DNA of 64,000 nt from Ceratothoa steindachneri (lineage: Eukaryota > Arthropoda > Malacostraca > Isopoda > Cymothoidae), in contig OZ018323.1 of assembly GCA_963969495.1 (NCBI GenBank), positions 77,601,583 through 77,665,582 on the forward strand. The letters run 5' to 3'. The notes under the pieces are model-generated. The model did not search any database. It was given only the letters and a program-made list of their open reading frames with translations, and was not told the origin of the DNA. The position numbers and the translations under genes are program-made. Of the stretch, positions 41,120 through 52,409 are shown piece by piece (position 1 is the stretch's first letter; each line of letters begins with the position of its first letter).

Positions 41120-41545
41120 TTTTAATTTCAACCACGGATGGCAACCGTAAGGACAACCCAAATGGGGCGTCATCCGGCGACTAATCATGCCCAATGGGAA
41201 AGCCTACTTCCAGGAGAGTGGATCGTAGCCTAACCACGCTTGCGTGGTGAAGTTGGGGGGGAGGCGAAAATGTATGAGAGGACACTACATATCTCTCTTG
41301 TACCTCCGCCCTCCAAGGGAGGGAGTGTAGAGTGTTACACCTGGTACCTGGACAACCGGCATGCCCTCCTGGTCCCAGTGCACCAGGCAGTCTCAAACTA
41401 GATTGAAACAACCTAGGCTTTAATCCTTCTAGACCTCCCTTTTAGCCCCTGTTGACACACTCTTTACGAGTTTTTTCTCACTTTGGTCGGCGACAGGTTT
41501 TTCGTCCAATTATTCCTGGTCTGGGCTGAAAAGGTCTTACTCGAC
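41120..41545 (+). mobile_element. I-like element 5' UTR fragment
   Basis: The stretch 41,395-41,540 resembles 49,145-49,320 (shared ACCTAGGCTTT, CTTTACGAG/CTTTACAAG, GGCGAC, CCTGGTC-GG). Nothing coding is present. It ends where the Jockey-type RT frame begins. Confidence 0.5.
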
Positions 41546-41552
41546 TTGTCCT

Positions 41553-42938
41553 TTGCTATACCCACATACATATGTGGCTATGTTAATAGAGGGGCTTACA
41601 AAGCTTAACTTTGAAAAGGCACCAGCCTGTGTCATCGAAGGAATGAGAAGAATATTCAACGCCTGCCTTAATACGGGGTACTTTTCAGACGCTTATAAAA
41701 CGGCAAAAATGATTTTCTTGCCCAAGCCTGGAAAGAACCCCAAGTTGAAGGAGAGCTACCGACCAATTTCACTACTGGAATTTGGTGTGAAGCTCTTCGA
41801 GAAGATCCTCAACAAAAGACTGGTGTCTCACCTGGAAGATAACTCGCTCTACAACCCACACCAATTCGGGTTTAGGAGTAAGCGAAGTACGGAAATGGCG
41901 ATTAACGTCATTACGGAAAAGCTAGCCCAAGCAAAACGGGAAAAGAGTTACGTGGACATTGTGTGTCGGGATGTATCAAAGGCGTTCGATAAGGTGTGGC
42001 AACGGGGAATGCAGTACAAGATCTTACGACTGGGACTAAGTGAAAGCTTAGAAAGAACTCTCTGTGACTATGTCATGGAGAGAGCGGCGTACATCAGTTT
42101 AGGGTGCACGGACGGGCCAAAGTTTCCGCTCAATGCGGGCCTCCCGCAAGGGGGGTGCCTGTCTCCCACTCTCTACTTGATTTACACCGCGGATGTCCCA
42201 GTCCCTGTAAACCCCACTTGCCTCAACTTACAATTCGCCGATGATTTCACCCAGGTAATCACATGTCCATGGAGGAATGCGCCTATGCAAGCTCGCATGA
42301 CGGCAGCAGAAATCGAAAACCTGAACACCTACGAGGCCCGGTGGAAAATCCGTATCAACCAGGATAAGTTCAAAGTAGTCCCCATATGCAGGAGACTACT
42401 TGATGACGTCAGGATGGGGGATAGACGATATCCCTACACCAATGAATGCAACGTACTCGGCATGAAGTTCACCTCAACCGGGTACGCAAAGCACGTCCAA
42501 GAACGAATCACCAAGGCCACTGCTGCAGTCAAGACTCTGTACAGGTTCAGAAATCTTCGTCAAAGAAACAAAAAGAAGATCTATACTGCACTAGTTAGAT
42601 CAACGTTGCTATACCCCGCTTCCGCCCTCTCCTGTGCCTCAAAGACACAGAAGAGGAGACTACAAGTGGTGCAGAATAAATGCGTGTACCTAATCACAGG
42701 TACACGCAGAATGAAAAGAAGATCGCAAGAAGAGCTGCACCGGGAGGCGGGGTTAACCCCCATTAACGTTGTCATCGAAGAACGGACAAGGAATATGCTG
42801 GAAAAGGTCAATCGTTTACTGGACGAAGATATCGTACAAATGATTGACCGAAACAGAAGAGAAGTATGTCGCGCCAGATTTCCAAGCTCCGCTAGGATTT
42901 TAGCTGGCGGAGCAGAAGTACCGTTCTACGCTAGATGA
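41553..42938 (+). pseudogene. Jockey-type ORF2, 5'-truncated but open RT
   Basis: An open frame of 461 codons with no internal stop. It starts inside ORF2, so the endonuclease is absent. Domains in order: FNACLNTGYFSDAYKTAKMI, FLPKPGKNPKLKESYRPISL, LEFGVKLFEKIL, HQFGFRSKRSTE, DVSKAFDKVWQRGMQYKILR, GLPQGGCLSP and LQFADDFTQV (catalytic Asp pair). A thumb region follows with VLGMKFTSTGYAKH, LYRFRNLRQRNKKKIYTALV and a basic C-terminus. It is the same clade as the element at 17.1-21.4 kb but clearly a different family, since about half the residues differ. The first Met at 41,553 is not a natural start. No RNase H. Confidence 0.85.
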
Positions 42939-43275
42939 GCCAATTTACCCCAAACCAAGAAAAAATACCAATCATGAAACCAACCGATTTTAACAAAATT
43001 CACCGATATCGACAAAATTAACCAACTAAGACAAACTACCGAAGAAGGAAACCTACACAAGAAGACGAAAATCACCGAACAAGACTACAGGAAGAAACAC
43101 TGTACACGAAATACACACACTACAAAATTACGAAGATACAAAAAGATACTAAATCAGACACAGTAAGTTAATATTAACGACTTACAAAAACAACAGCTAA
43201 CGCGCATAGCATAAACAAAAATATTAGCAATAAAGACAAATGGCTTGAATGCCAAATTATATGTTGTATATATAA
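42939..43275 (+). other. 3' UTR of the Jockey-type copy
   Basis: An A-rich, noncoding stretch with loosely repeated ACCGA...ACAAAAT units (42,985-43,060). It runs into (TA)n at 43,276. No 18-bp motif like that of the 16.8 kb element is seen. Confidence 0.5.

Positions 43276-43344
<69 letters not shown>
43276..43344. repeat. (TA)n microsatellite
   Basis: TA tract of about 69 bp. Confidence 0.95.
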
Positions 43345-43347
<3 letters not shown>

Positions 43348-43667
43348 AAAACAACCATAAAAACAACAACGAAACCACAAATCAAAAATTTGAAAGCGAT
43401 AGGCGTGATCACCAGGCTCTAGCATCACTTTGCACCCTACCACACTTCTTTCTCTTTTCACCACTGGTCTACTTTCCGCTATCTATTCACACACCCTTTC
43501 TATCCCCTCACCTGCATACTCTCACATACACGATTCAAATAGAGGTACGCACAACCGTTTTTTACTATGAGGTCAACATTACCAAATAATTGAGATATGT
43601 GGAACACCTGAAGATAACTCAATGCTTACTAACTTTGGTGAAGAAGGACGACTCTAATTCTCACCGG

Positions 43668-43792
43668 GGGATAAGGTTAGATTAGGTTAGATTAGGTTAA
43701 GTTAGGTTAGGTTGGGGTTAAGTTTAGGTTAATTGTTGGTTAAGGTTAAGGTTAGAGTAAAGGTTAAGACTAGGTTAGGTTAGGTTTCTGGT
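43668..43792. repeat. Interstitial TTAGG-like telomeric repeats
   Basis: AGGTTAGATTAGGTTA, GTTAGGTTAGGTT and similar units on the + strand. A short inverted CCTAA segment lies at 44,099-44,112. Confidence 0.75.
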
Positions 43793-43859
43793 TCCTTAAC
43801 GGACTAATAGTAGGAAGAGGATCAAGAAAAGAGAAGCCATCATAAAAGAAAGGGGATGG

Positions 43860-44320
43860 CTCTTCTTCACTAGGTCAAATCAAAGATGGCTTATCTTTGC
43901 TAGTGTTAAAGTGCTCGTTTGTGTTTCAGTGACCTTGTAATATTACTTATACTTTGACTTTTAAAAATTAGATAAAAATAAGTTCAAGTTAAGTTAGTAA
44001 AGATAAGGCATCTCTAAAATGCTTCAGCAAAAAAAAAGTAATCTATAAACTGAACGAGTAAAGATTTTCGTGTGAATTAGGAATAAGAAAACCTTACTTA
44101 ACCTAACCTAACTCCCTTTGTGTGTAATTTGTTTTCTTTTTCCTAATTTACACAAGTAAATCTATACTCGGTTAGTTTATAAGTGGCTTATCTTGGCTGG
44201 TTAATCTAAGACATGGCTTATTTTTATTAGTTCAATTTAGAGAGTGTTATCCTTACTAGTCGTCACTGAAGTGGCTTATCTTTGCTTGATACCATCTGTT
44301 TAATGTTTATGGGCCCGTAA
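43860..44320. repeat. Fold-back element with GGCTTATCTTTGCT repeats
   Basis: Inverted arms at about 43,985-44,092 and 44,126-44,205 share TATAAACT-AACGAGTA-AGAT and GAATTAGGAA-AAGAAAAC on opposite strands at roughly three quarters identity. A GGCTTATCTTTGCT-type motif recurs at about 43,887, 44,184, 44,214 and 44,274, and inverted at 43,995. No coding potential. Confidence 0.6.
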
Positions 44321-44569
44321 ACTAAATTCTAAGCTAATAAACCTACAGAGGGAAAATTATTTGAACAAAATAAATCTATTAAGTAAATTATAACATTATG
44401 ACAGAGATATTTATATACGGTGCCGTCCATCACATTTTCCATAGAAAATCAAAGGTTTCCAAAAGTGGTGTACAATCTTCTATGGGTGTAAATATCGTAA
44501 GTGTAAAGATGTAAATTTAGACGAAAAAAAGGAAAGTTAGAAGCAGATAAGCAACTTAATAGAAAAGAA

Positions 44570-45075
44570 TTGTAGAGTCCAGTGTCTGGGTCGTTTGTAT
44601 TCTATGCCAAGTGCTTCCATCAGTCCATTAATATTGTTGCAGGCCACTAAATCACCTTACATTACGAAGAAATTATTGAACTGCAGCTGACGTTAAGAAA
44701 TTTTGAAATTTTCACATCAGCTGCTAAGAGATTCCACTTTTGAGGACGAGAGCCTAGCAGCTCTGCCTTATTCTTGGGTAGTTGCAGATGCCTGACAAGG
44801 TCATGGAGTGCCCTTGTGTTATGAGATGGGGCTTAGAGGAGTGTGCTACATCAAAATTTGTGTCACTCTGTAATCAAACACTGTTATCCTTATTTCCTTC
44901 CACCTCGCCATTTTCCTCATCTAACTCGAAGGATGCCAAAGTTGGTGCATTAGGAACAGGTCGACCTTTTCAATGTCGAACTGGGCGAATAGCTGATGGA
45001 ATGGTTGGATATTCAATGGACTCATTTTTCTTCTTTGACAAGCCCCTTTGCACTGGAGGTACCATGCGGAAATAA
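44570..45075 (-). pseudogene. Relic of a repeated arthropod protein family (probably transposon-derived)
   Basis: The minus strand across changing frames gives PTLASFELDEENGEVEGN and QSDTNFDVAHSSKPHLITQG. It continues with a DLNDLVRDL-like segment, then NINGLMEALGIEYKRPRHWT near 44,640-44,585. I recall the phrases PHLITQ...LNDLVRDLNL and GLM.ALG as conserved in a high-copy uncharacterised protein family of arthropods and cnidarians. The function is unknown and the element type is not established. This copy has stops and frameshifts. Confidence 0.45.
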
Positions 45076-45747
45076 CAATTGTTGGTATGGTCTGTTGGCT
45101 CCCACTACGTCATTGGCACAGCAAAAGGCATTCCAAAATATAGGTAATATGCCTTTCTAACCATAGAGGTTATACGGAGCTTCTGTGATGCAAAGGTCAC
45201 CACACCACAAAGGTAGCAGAAATGTCTGCCCTATTCACACAAGTAGGAGGCATCTGAAAGAAGAAAACAACAAACAGTTAGAAGATAAACATAAATTTTA
45301 TTCATAAATTTATCATTATAATACAGAGCATGATAGCTTAGCAGAATTATTTATATCATTCACTAGGAAAAAAAATTATTATAAAATGCCTCACATATAT
45401 ATCAATAGCTTGCTTAATGAATATTTATTATGAGTTTAAAAAGTGTTCGAATAGGAAAATCGCCTACCTTTCACCTCAAAATGTAAACTACCACGTTCTA
45501 TGACTGCTAGAACAATACTGAAGGGCAGTGAAACTGTGAGTGTGGTGAGAAACACACCTCTGCAAGCCTGTTGGAACCTGTTGTGACACGTAGGTGTATC
45601 TTAAAAAGTATAGCTAAAAAACAAATTAACCATGATATTCATTATCAGCGACCTAAAATTAGTTGGAAATTACTACTCTGGTCTCGGGAGCATTTTGGTT
45701 GTTGACCAGTGTTATCAGTTGAAAACATTTGTACAATTTATAAGTAA

Positions 45748-46140
45748 TTAATATTTAGTGTGGAATTCATTATTCTCGATGATACTTAAACATCTCTTAC
45801 CGCAGGAACGAACCCACACCATTGCAAGACCGTCTCTATTTTTAACGGTAGATACTGTATTTTTGTGATCCAAGGGAGTATTCTTCTTTCTCCAAACGTT
45901 TTTGGAGTCATCACTTGCAGACAAGTTCAATTTGCTCTCATTTCTGAACATGATGCAAATCCGTAATTATTTCGGTTTGTCTAGATGTTTGCTTGCAAAG
46001 CCGAGTCTTGTCTGTCTCTTTGCTTCACCAATGTAGGGCTTTTTTCTTGACATTCTTCCTCACAATACTGCCTTGTGTACAGTCAGCCTGAGGTCTAACA
46101 ACTTTCCCAGATATTGATAAGGTTTCCGACGCTAAAGTTT
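45748..46140 (-). pseudogene. Tc1-like transposase relic (second)
   Basis: The minus strand, from 46,080 down, reads GRMSRKKPYIGEAKRQTRLG then FASKHLDKP, the segment before the catalytic core. After a stop comes MFRNESKLNLSASDDSKNVW then RKKNTPLDHKNTVSTVKNRD, equivalent to FSDESKFNLFGSDG...VWR. The SDE catalytic Asp reads RNE. It is dead and different in sequence from the relic at 23.5 kb. Confidence 0.7.
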
Positions 46141-46599
46141 GGCTACTGACGAAGGTATTTTTCCTGACTTATCAGCAGAGTAGGCTGTAGCACTCAATTG
46201 AAAGGTGGAGTAGAGCCAACAATGAACCTCACAAATGAGCACCCCGTTGGCACTATGAAATCTTGAAATTGGGTACACAAATCGAACATTGAAATAATAT
46301 ACCATTCTGTAATAATTAATTAATGTAAGAAAAAACAAATACCTGTAAATAATGTAATAATTACAATTTAATAATCTATGTATCAATGCAAAGCAGAATA
46401 TTTTGTAATAAGGCAAGTGAAATCTTTGTGCTACCACGCAAATGTATAAACATACCTACATCAAAAAACAGATTCGAGCCGAAGGGCTAGCCAGAGAGAT
46501 CACAAAGACGCTGGAAACAGGTGTGTACACATAAAACGGAATCTGATCTTACCCACCAGAGTTTACATGAACCCGTGAAAATACAAAATCAATCTTGCT

Positions 46600-47229
46600 A
46601 TAAATGTTGGTTGATAAAGAACGGTTTGGTTCCCAAAGTCACATACTATCTTGATGCACACACACCCTTTGAATAAACAAGCTCCGCCCGGCCATCTTAG
46701 TAGAAAAAACACGCACTTACCCTTTGATCCGATAAGCTCCGCCCCACGTTCACATAAGAGAAGTGAAGCCATGACCACTTAATTGGCATTAGTATAAATA
46801 AGCGGGCAGAAACATACAACAGTCTCACTCATTACTATTATTCTTATTAGTATCACCAGTCAGTATCTCGTCCTCAATTCATCCGTCCATAGTCCCAATA
46901 ACCTGACGCAGAAGGAGACTTACAAGAAACACTGATTATTAACACTGATAGTCAGCCAAATACGTGAGCACACAAATGAACCACGGAAAACTAAATTTCA
47001 TTTGCCCGAACTGAGGTAGCCTTAAGCCAAGATTAAAGCCTACAAAACCGCCATTTTTCTACCGAGTCCTTCCTTCTGCCAAGCAACAACCAGGTTACCA
47101 TTCGAACCGAGCCTACTAGCGGAGTACCCTAAAGAACACTTTGGAGTCAGAGCAAACTCGACTGTAAGGCCGCCTTACCTTCTCTACCAAATAAATCGGA
47201 TCATTAACCGAAACCCATATAACTGGTGA
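46600..47229 (+). mobile_element. Candidate LTR with TATA box, poly(A) signal and primer site
   Basis: TATAAATAAG at 46,794, AATAAATCGG at 47,201 and a run ending in CATATAACTGGTGACC, with TGGTGACC near 47,224 looking like a primer-binding site right after an LTR end. The left border may be TGTTGGTTG near 46,605. No gag or pol follows before 47.5 kb, so it would be a solo or fragmentary LTR. Confidence 0.4.
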
Positions 47230-47531
47230 CCTATCATACACTTGTGGATACACACACACACACACAAATACACCTATAAACTAGGGACGTCACCATCCAT
47301 AAGCCTTCCATCCCAGGCCGTGAGCAACTTGAGTCTTCCAGACTAACGTCTCATTTGATCTGAGTCTGTCGAAACCTTTTTCACCACATAATACACTACA
47401 TATTGAAAGAGATAGATTCAGTCGTTCCACAATTTCACAATAGCAATAACTTTCATTTCGTAGATATTATATGTTTTCGCGCACACCTGAGGAGAGGTGA
47501 GCTTTCTTGGACGACATGGCGCTTCGATGTA

Positions 47532-47649
47532 CAGGGTGATCCGAAAGTCTTGTCACCCCCTGTTAATATTGCGACAAGACTTTCGGTCATCTGAAATAGA
47601 AGATTATAACAATATTTAATAGGGGTGACAAGACTTTCGGACCATCCTA
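47532..47649. mobile_element. Mariner-type MITE with a TIR copy repeated internally
   Basis: The left end is CAGGGTGATCCGAAAGTCTT. The right end, inverted, is TAGGATGGTCCGAAAGTCTT. Both are followed by GTCACCCC, and TA flanks both sides (47,530-47,531 and 47,650-47,651). The motif GACAAGACTTTCGG also occurs once inside (about 47,573-47,586), in the same orientation as the right end. Confidence 0.8.
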
Positions 47650-47651
47650 TA

Positions 47652-47898
47652 CAGAGCCGTAGTAATGTCTAGTGCCCCCCCCTCCCAAATCAAGATTGTG
47701 GCACCCTCATAACAATATATCATACATTTCCAAGTAGTGCCAGGCACGACAAATACTATTGTCAACAGTGCCAATGCTGCGGAATATTTACAGAAAATGG
47801 GTATTCGAAAATTTTATATTTTCATTAATAAAATAAAACTTGGGGGCCACAGTGGGGCCCCATCGGCTGGAGGGTAGGCGGTGGTTGCTACGGCTCTG
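47652..47898. mobile_element. hAT-type MITE with 8-bp target duplication
   Basis: The left end is CAGAGCCGTAGTAA; the inverted right end is CAGAGCCGTAGCAACC. The flanks are ATCCTATA (47,644-47,651) and ACCCTATA (47,899-47,906), an 8-bp duplication with one change. The 247-bp body is noncoding and contains a GGGGCCACAGTGGGGCCCC near-palindrome. It inserted into the end of the neighbouring mariner-type MITE. Confidence 0.8.
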
Positions 47899-47906
47899 AC
47901 CCTATA

Positions 47907-49060
47907 TATCGGAGGTATCCCAGCACTCAAATGACGTCCGGAGTAAAAATATTGCTGGAGTATTGTTTTACCGAATGTATGAGAAAAATGAAACTGTTAT
48001 AATATATATTTTTTCCATTTGCTTTTATATTATTTCATTGCAACTTTGGAGGTTTGCTTTGAATGACTTTAATATATTCACCTAATGCTTTATGATACGG
48101 TATATAGATTTTTATATTGTGTTGCAATTGATGATTTTTTCTCATGTTTTAATTAATTTAAGAAATTTAGTGTGTTCAAATATTTTTTTTCACTGTATAA
48201 CTTTTTACCTACGTTGAAATCGAGACGAAGCCTGAAGAAAACCACTCCCAATTTTGCTCATAGTAACCAGCAAGCAAGCATTTTTCAGAGTCAGACAAAT
48301 TTTAAATGAAAAATAATGTCAATCACACCTTATGATTTTTATGCAACAACTAATTAACGGAAGTGGAAGCCTTATTTAGTAAAGTAAAAGTTATTTTTAA
48401 ATAAATTAATCAAATTGATTTGAAAATTCAATATTTCTTATGCTTTGAGAAACGTTTCACCATTTATTTCTGTAAAAAAAATCCACTTCTTGAAATTTTG
48501 CAAACTCTTAATTTAAAACTTTCTCACAATACGATAAGAAGGTCTATAAATGGGGGATTGCTGCCAAAGTCCATACAGTATAACTTAGTTTGTGAGACGT
48601 CAAGGCGTACTAAAGACTGTGGAATGTAGGAACCAAGTTTGTTTGTTTTTGTTATCAAACTATTGAATATCTTTTATCCTGTTTGAGTGCATTTTGCTGA
48701 CTCCAAGTTAGTAAGCAAAACTAAATATTCTACAAAATCAAACATAAACACACACATACACACACACACACATTGCTTTGAAAATGGTGGTCAGTGCATG
48801 AGAGTTACATGACATTCCAATTCCCTACAGTTCCAAGCTGTTTGCTTAGGTTTTGTACTTATAGTCTCGAGGACATATGCAAAGAAAATTCTACAAGCAG
48901 GAGAAAATATGTTTATTAATTAGGGGTAATTTATCGGGGTTATATAGATTTATAAGAAATGCATTTACTTAGAAAGGGGAAGGAAGGAGATACCGATAAA
49001 TATGCAATGAAAATCTTACAAGCAAACGAAAATATGGAGTACTTTAACATTATATCCCCA
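47907..49060. other. AT-rich intergenic sequence
   Basis: No gene recognised. A CA tract lies at 48,750-48,771, and a degenerate 40-bp segment (TATGCAA-GAAAAT...) occurs twice, at 48,875 and 49,000. Confidence 0.6.
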
Positions 49061-50803
49061 CTTAGACTGGCTATTCCCTAATCCAGGGGGAACCCCGTGT
49101 AGACTGTTAAACCTAACCCCTGTGTCTCAAGTATTATCACACTATATTGAGACTACCTAGGCTTTTTTACTTCAAGATTATCTCTCTTTTATCTTCTTTA
49201 TGCCACTTTCTTTACAAGCGTCTTCTCGCCTATTTTCCTGAACGGCGACCGATTTTGCAGGCTAGTCGCCACCGGCTTTTGTCCATTTATCCCTGGTCGG
49301 AGCTGGGAAAAGAGGTGGTTCACTCCTCCATTGGTTTTGTTTGCCCCGCAGGTGGGTACTCTTTGTAGTCTGTTACACTCGAGACCTGGAGGAGTCTCAC
49401 CTTCTGTCGAGTGCAAATTAGGGAAGCCTCGTTACTGAGTTGGAAAGTTGTTGGCCTTTTTCCTCATTTCCTCGGGGCATTGCTTCGTTTCTAAGATTAT
49501 CCGTTCAGCTCTTATCTAGGTTTAAGTACCTGGCCAGTTACCTCATGCCGTGTCAGAAGAAAGGATTTGAAACCTTTATAAACAACGCCCGCAGCTCGCA
49601 AGTGACCAGGCCTTGAGGGGGCGTGGGCGTTGTGGTGCGATTAACGGGAGGATTGGTTTGGCCCCAATAACTACTTTCCTGCGTGTAATGAGCTGAACGC
49701 CTTCCTGCGGCGGTTCTCGTCTGGATAAGGTTTTACTGCTTGTGGCGGGCGGGTTTTAATGCCTTGTTGGATGCCAGGCCAATTAAAAGTCTCGTGTCTC
49801 GTCTCTGAGTCTGTCACAACAGATCTTCAGGTCTTAGCCGTCCTGTCGATGAATAGTACGGCCTAGTAAGGAACTCCACTCTGTCTCCTGGCTGTTCAGT
49901 TGGGATGTGAGACCTTTGTGGAGAGACTGGTCCACTGGGCAACTTCTGGTCGGTGTGTTTCGCTGCACAGGTGAGAACACCACCCATTAACGCAACCAGG
50001 GTGTAGACCTTAAAGTCCGAAAACCTGATGTACGATAGGCGGGAGCAGCTGGATAAAGGATATAATACACTAACCCATCCTTTTTTTTCTTTTTATTCTT
50101 TTCAGTGGTCGCAGGTTTGCGGAGTCACAGTTGTTGTCATTTTTTTCACCTTCCAATAAGCGAAACCTCGCAAACCTTGGAGTTGGGGTAGGCGAGGAAT
50201 TTGACAGCACCACTCTGTCTGGTTGAGGAGCTCCCCTACAACCATTTTTTTTGTGCGGCGAAGGGGGTTTCCTCTGCGATCTTTGGAGCCGACTTTGGGA
50301 AGCTCCACCTCTAATGAAGAGGTTCTCCTCAGCATGACGTTTCCATTCTGCTACTCACTTTGAATGCCTCCTTTGTGTCGTGGCACGGTTGCATATTTCC
50401 TCTTGTTCGGTCCCGCAGGAGGGTACCCTGGGTAGCCTGTTAGACTTGGTATCCGGAGGAGTTGTACGTCCTCCCGGCCTAAATGCAAACTAGAGAGTCC
50501 CTGTCCCTTGGTTGACTTTAACTCTGTGATGAGGCCTCGGAAAGTTGACTGTCCTCACCTTCCTCCAATACACATAAAGGGTGACTATTTCGGTACCATC
50601 CTTCATGGTTCAGGTTCCAAGAGAATGTCGCCTAAATGGCGAGCCGGGTTGACAAAGCCCATCAACGCTGGACCTGGGCCGGTCATGTGTAAATGATCAC
50701 ATTCTGGAATTTCTGATCCTATGGAGCCTTAACTCTCAACCTTCCAAGTCATTGGGTGATAGTATCCAATTTTCATGTGCTCTTTTTTTTCTGAAAATAC
50801 GGT
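49060..50803 (+). mobile_element. I-like element 5' region (copy C, before the LTR insertion)
   Basis: Noncoding GC-rich sequence. The stretch 50,570-50,800 matches 6,990-7,200 of copy A and 49,145-49,320 matches 41.4 kb. The homology with copy A breaks at 50,803 and resumes at 55,096 (ATGGTG..AATAGAA-GCAA), so the intervening 4.3 kb was inserted. Repeated Cys-free promoter-like segments cannot be assigned. Confidence 0.65.
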
Positions 50804-51874
50804 TGTGGGGAAATTCCACGCGGAATTTCTTTTCCAGCACGGAAGTGACGTCCATGCGTTAAAGAAAATTCTGGATTTGGTGAGGCTTAAATTGGTAAGC
50901 CTCCCCGCCCCCATCCACAAGCGGTAGCCTCGAACCGCGTCCACCACAGACCAACTTTTCGCGGGTTATAATCGCCTAGGCGTAAAGGTTCAAGGCCATT
51001 CGAGAGTAACGCTTGTCAAATACCCCATGTTTCCCCCACCTCTGCGGGAGGAGCCTCGGATATATAGAGCTCGTCTTCCAGGTGGGAGATACAGAGTTGA
51101 GGAGTCCCGCCAGGATCCAAGAAGCATCCCCCCTAGTTCTAAGTCAGGTGCTTAACAACGAAGCAAAGTGACGGCTGAACTTTTTGTGTCGTTGGAATTA
51201 GCCCAGACAGTGAGGTATTTCCATTTGACGATCGCCGCCGAGCGATTTTTCTGACTCCACTCATCAACTCTTGTAGAAGCCCTCCTCGTTTCCTCCTCGT
51301 CTTCGGGTGGCCAAAATACTCTCCCCTGGACCGGACGTTACCGCCCATCGCCCCGTCCTTGGAGAACCGTCATCACGTCAACTTCCCGCTCAGAAGGTTC
51401 GAGTGCCCTCGCCCTCACGTTTATTGCCTGCAGAAGACATCCGTGAAACCTTACTCTGACGTCTCACCCGGAATCCTCCGTAAGCCAACCCCTCCCCCCC
51501 TTCATTCAGCAACCCATTTGAGTTAATCATCCCCATTGGAATAGTCTCCTTCTGTAACGCCTTAATTTCTAGCTTCAGAGTCTGATGCATAACTCTGCAA
51601 TTCCTCCCCCCTCCCCCCACACTCATTTACCAATATAATGTGCCCATTGATTCTTTTATTTTATGTAAATGAAATTATATTTTTGTACATGCTTCTTTAA
51701 ATAACTTTGAGCTGTGCCATTGCCCAAATTTTACCTGACCTTGTTTTGCACTCTAGTCGCTGCTCCGCACGTTGAAACTAGTGGCGTTCCGCCCCTTTGT
51801 CGGTTCGCCTTTAAGTTATTAGTCCCTTCCCCATAGATATAATATGGTATTGATATAATGTAATGTCATACCAC

Positions 51875-51878
<4 letters not shown>
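50804..51878 (+). repeat. 5' LTR
   Basis: Begins TGTGGGGAAATTCC and ends ACCACGACA. It shares about 1 kb with 54,116-55,095. Contains GGATATATAGAGC (51,057-51,069), a possible TATA box, and AT-rich sequence with a TTTATTTTATG segment near 51,655. A (TA)n tract follows directly at 51,879. Confidence 0.85.

Positions 51879-51943
<65 letters not shown>
51879..51943. repeat. (TA)n microsatellite at the LTR border
   Basis: A TA tract between the 5' LTR end and the probable primer-binding site (TGGTGTCAAGTG near 51,968). It is absent after the 3' LTR. Confidence 0.9.
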
Positions 51944-51948
<5 letters not shown>

Positions 51949-52409
51949 TACGTATTATATAAATCTGGTGTCAAGTGTGTTTGGGGTTTTTACGAACCCG
52001 TGTGATTTTAATTTCGACATTAAATGTTCACTCGTTATTCACGTCTATCCCTTTTATTTTAATTTTTGTATTGTCCTGGTAGAAGGCAAGTTCAAGTTAA
52101 TTGAAGAGCAGTGGAACGTTAATCTATTTAGATTTTGTGTTGGACCCCAGGTAATTAATTTTTTTTATTGTGTTTGAATTTTGGAGACTCACCTGGTTAT
52201 TAATCCAAAAGAGTTAAGGTCTTTGGTGTCCTAATTCCGGTAGGACCATTAAATTTTTTTTTTCCACTTAGAAACATCAGGGGTAGGTAGTTGTATCATA
52301 TTTTTTCTGTGAACAAGGCCTTCACGAATATTCAAGTATTCGTTTCGTGTAGGTAGTGTCCTAGCTCGTTTGCGTGTCAGTGTTCCCTCAGTTAACTGCG
52401 TAACAATGT

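Noticed and set aside
51390..51626. 78-codon minus-strand frame repeated almost identically at 54,652-54,885
   Set aside because: The repetition reflects the two LTRs; there is no protein evidence and the frame is antisense to the element.
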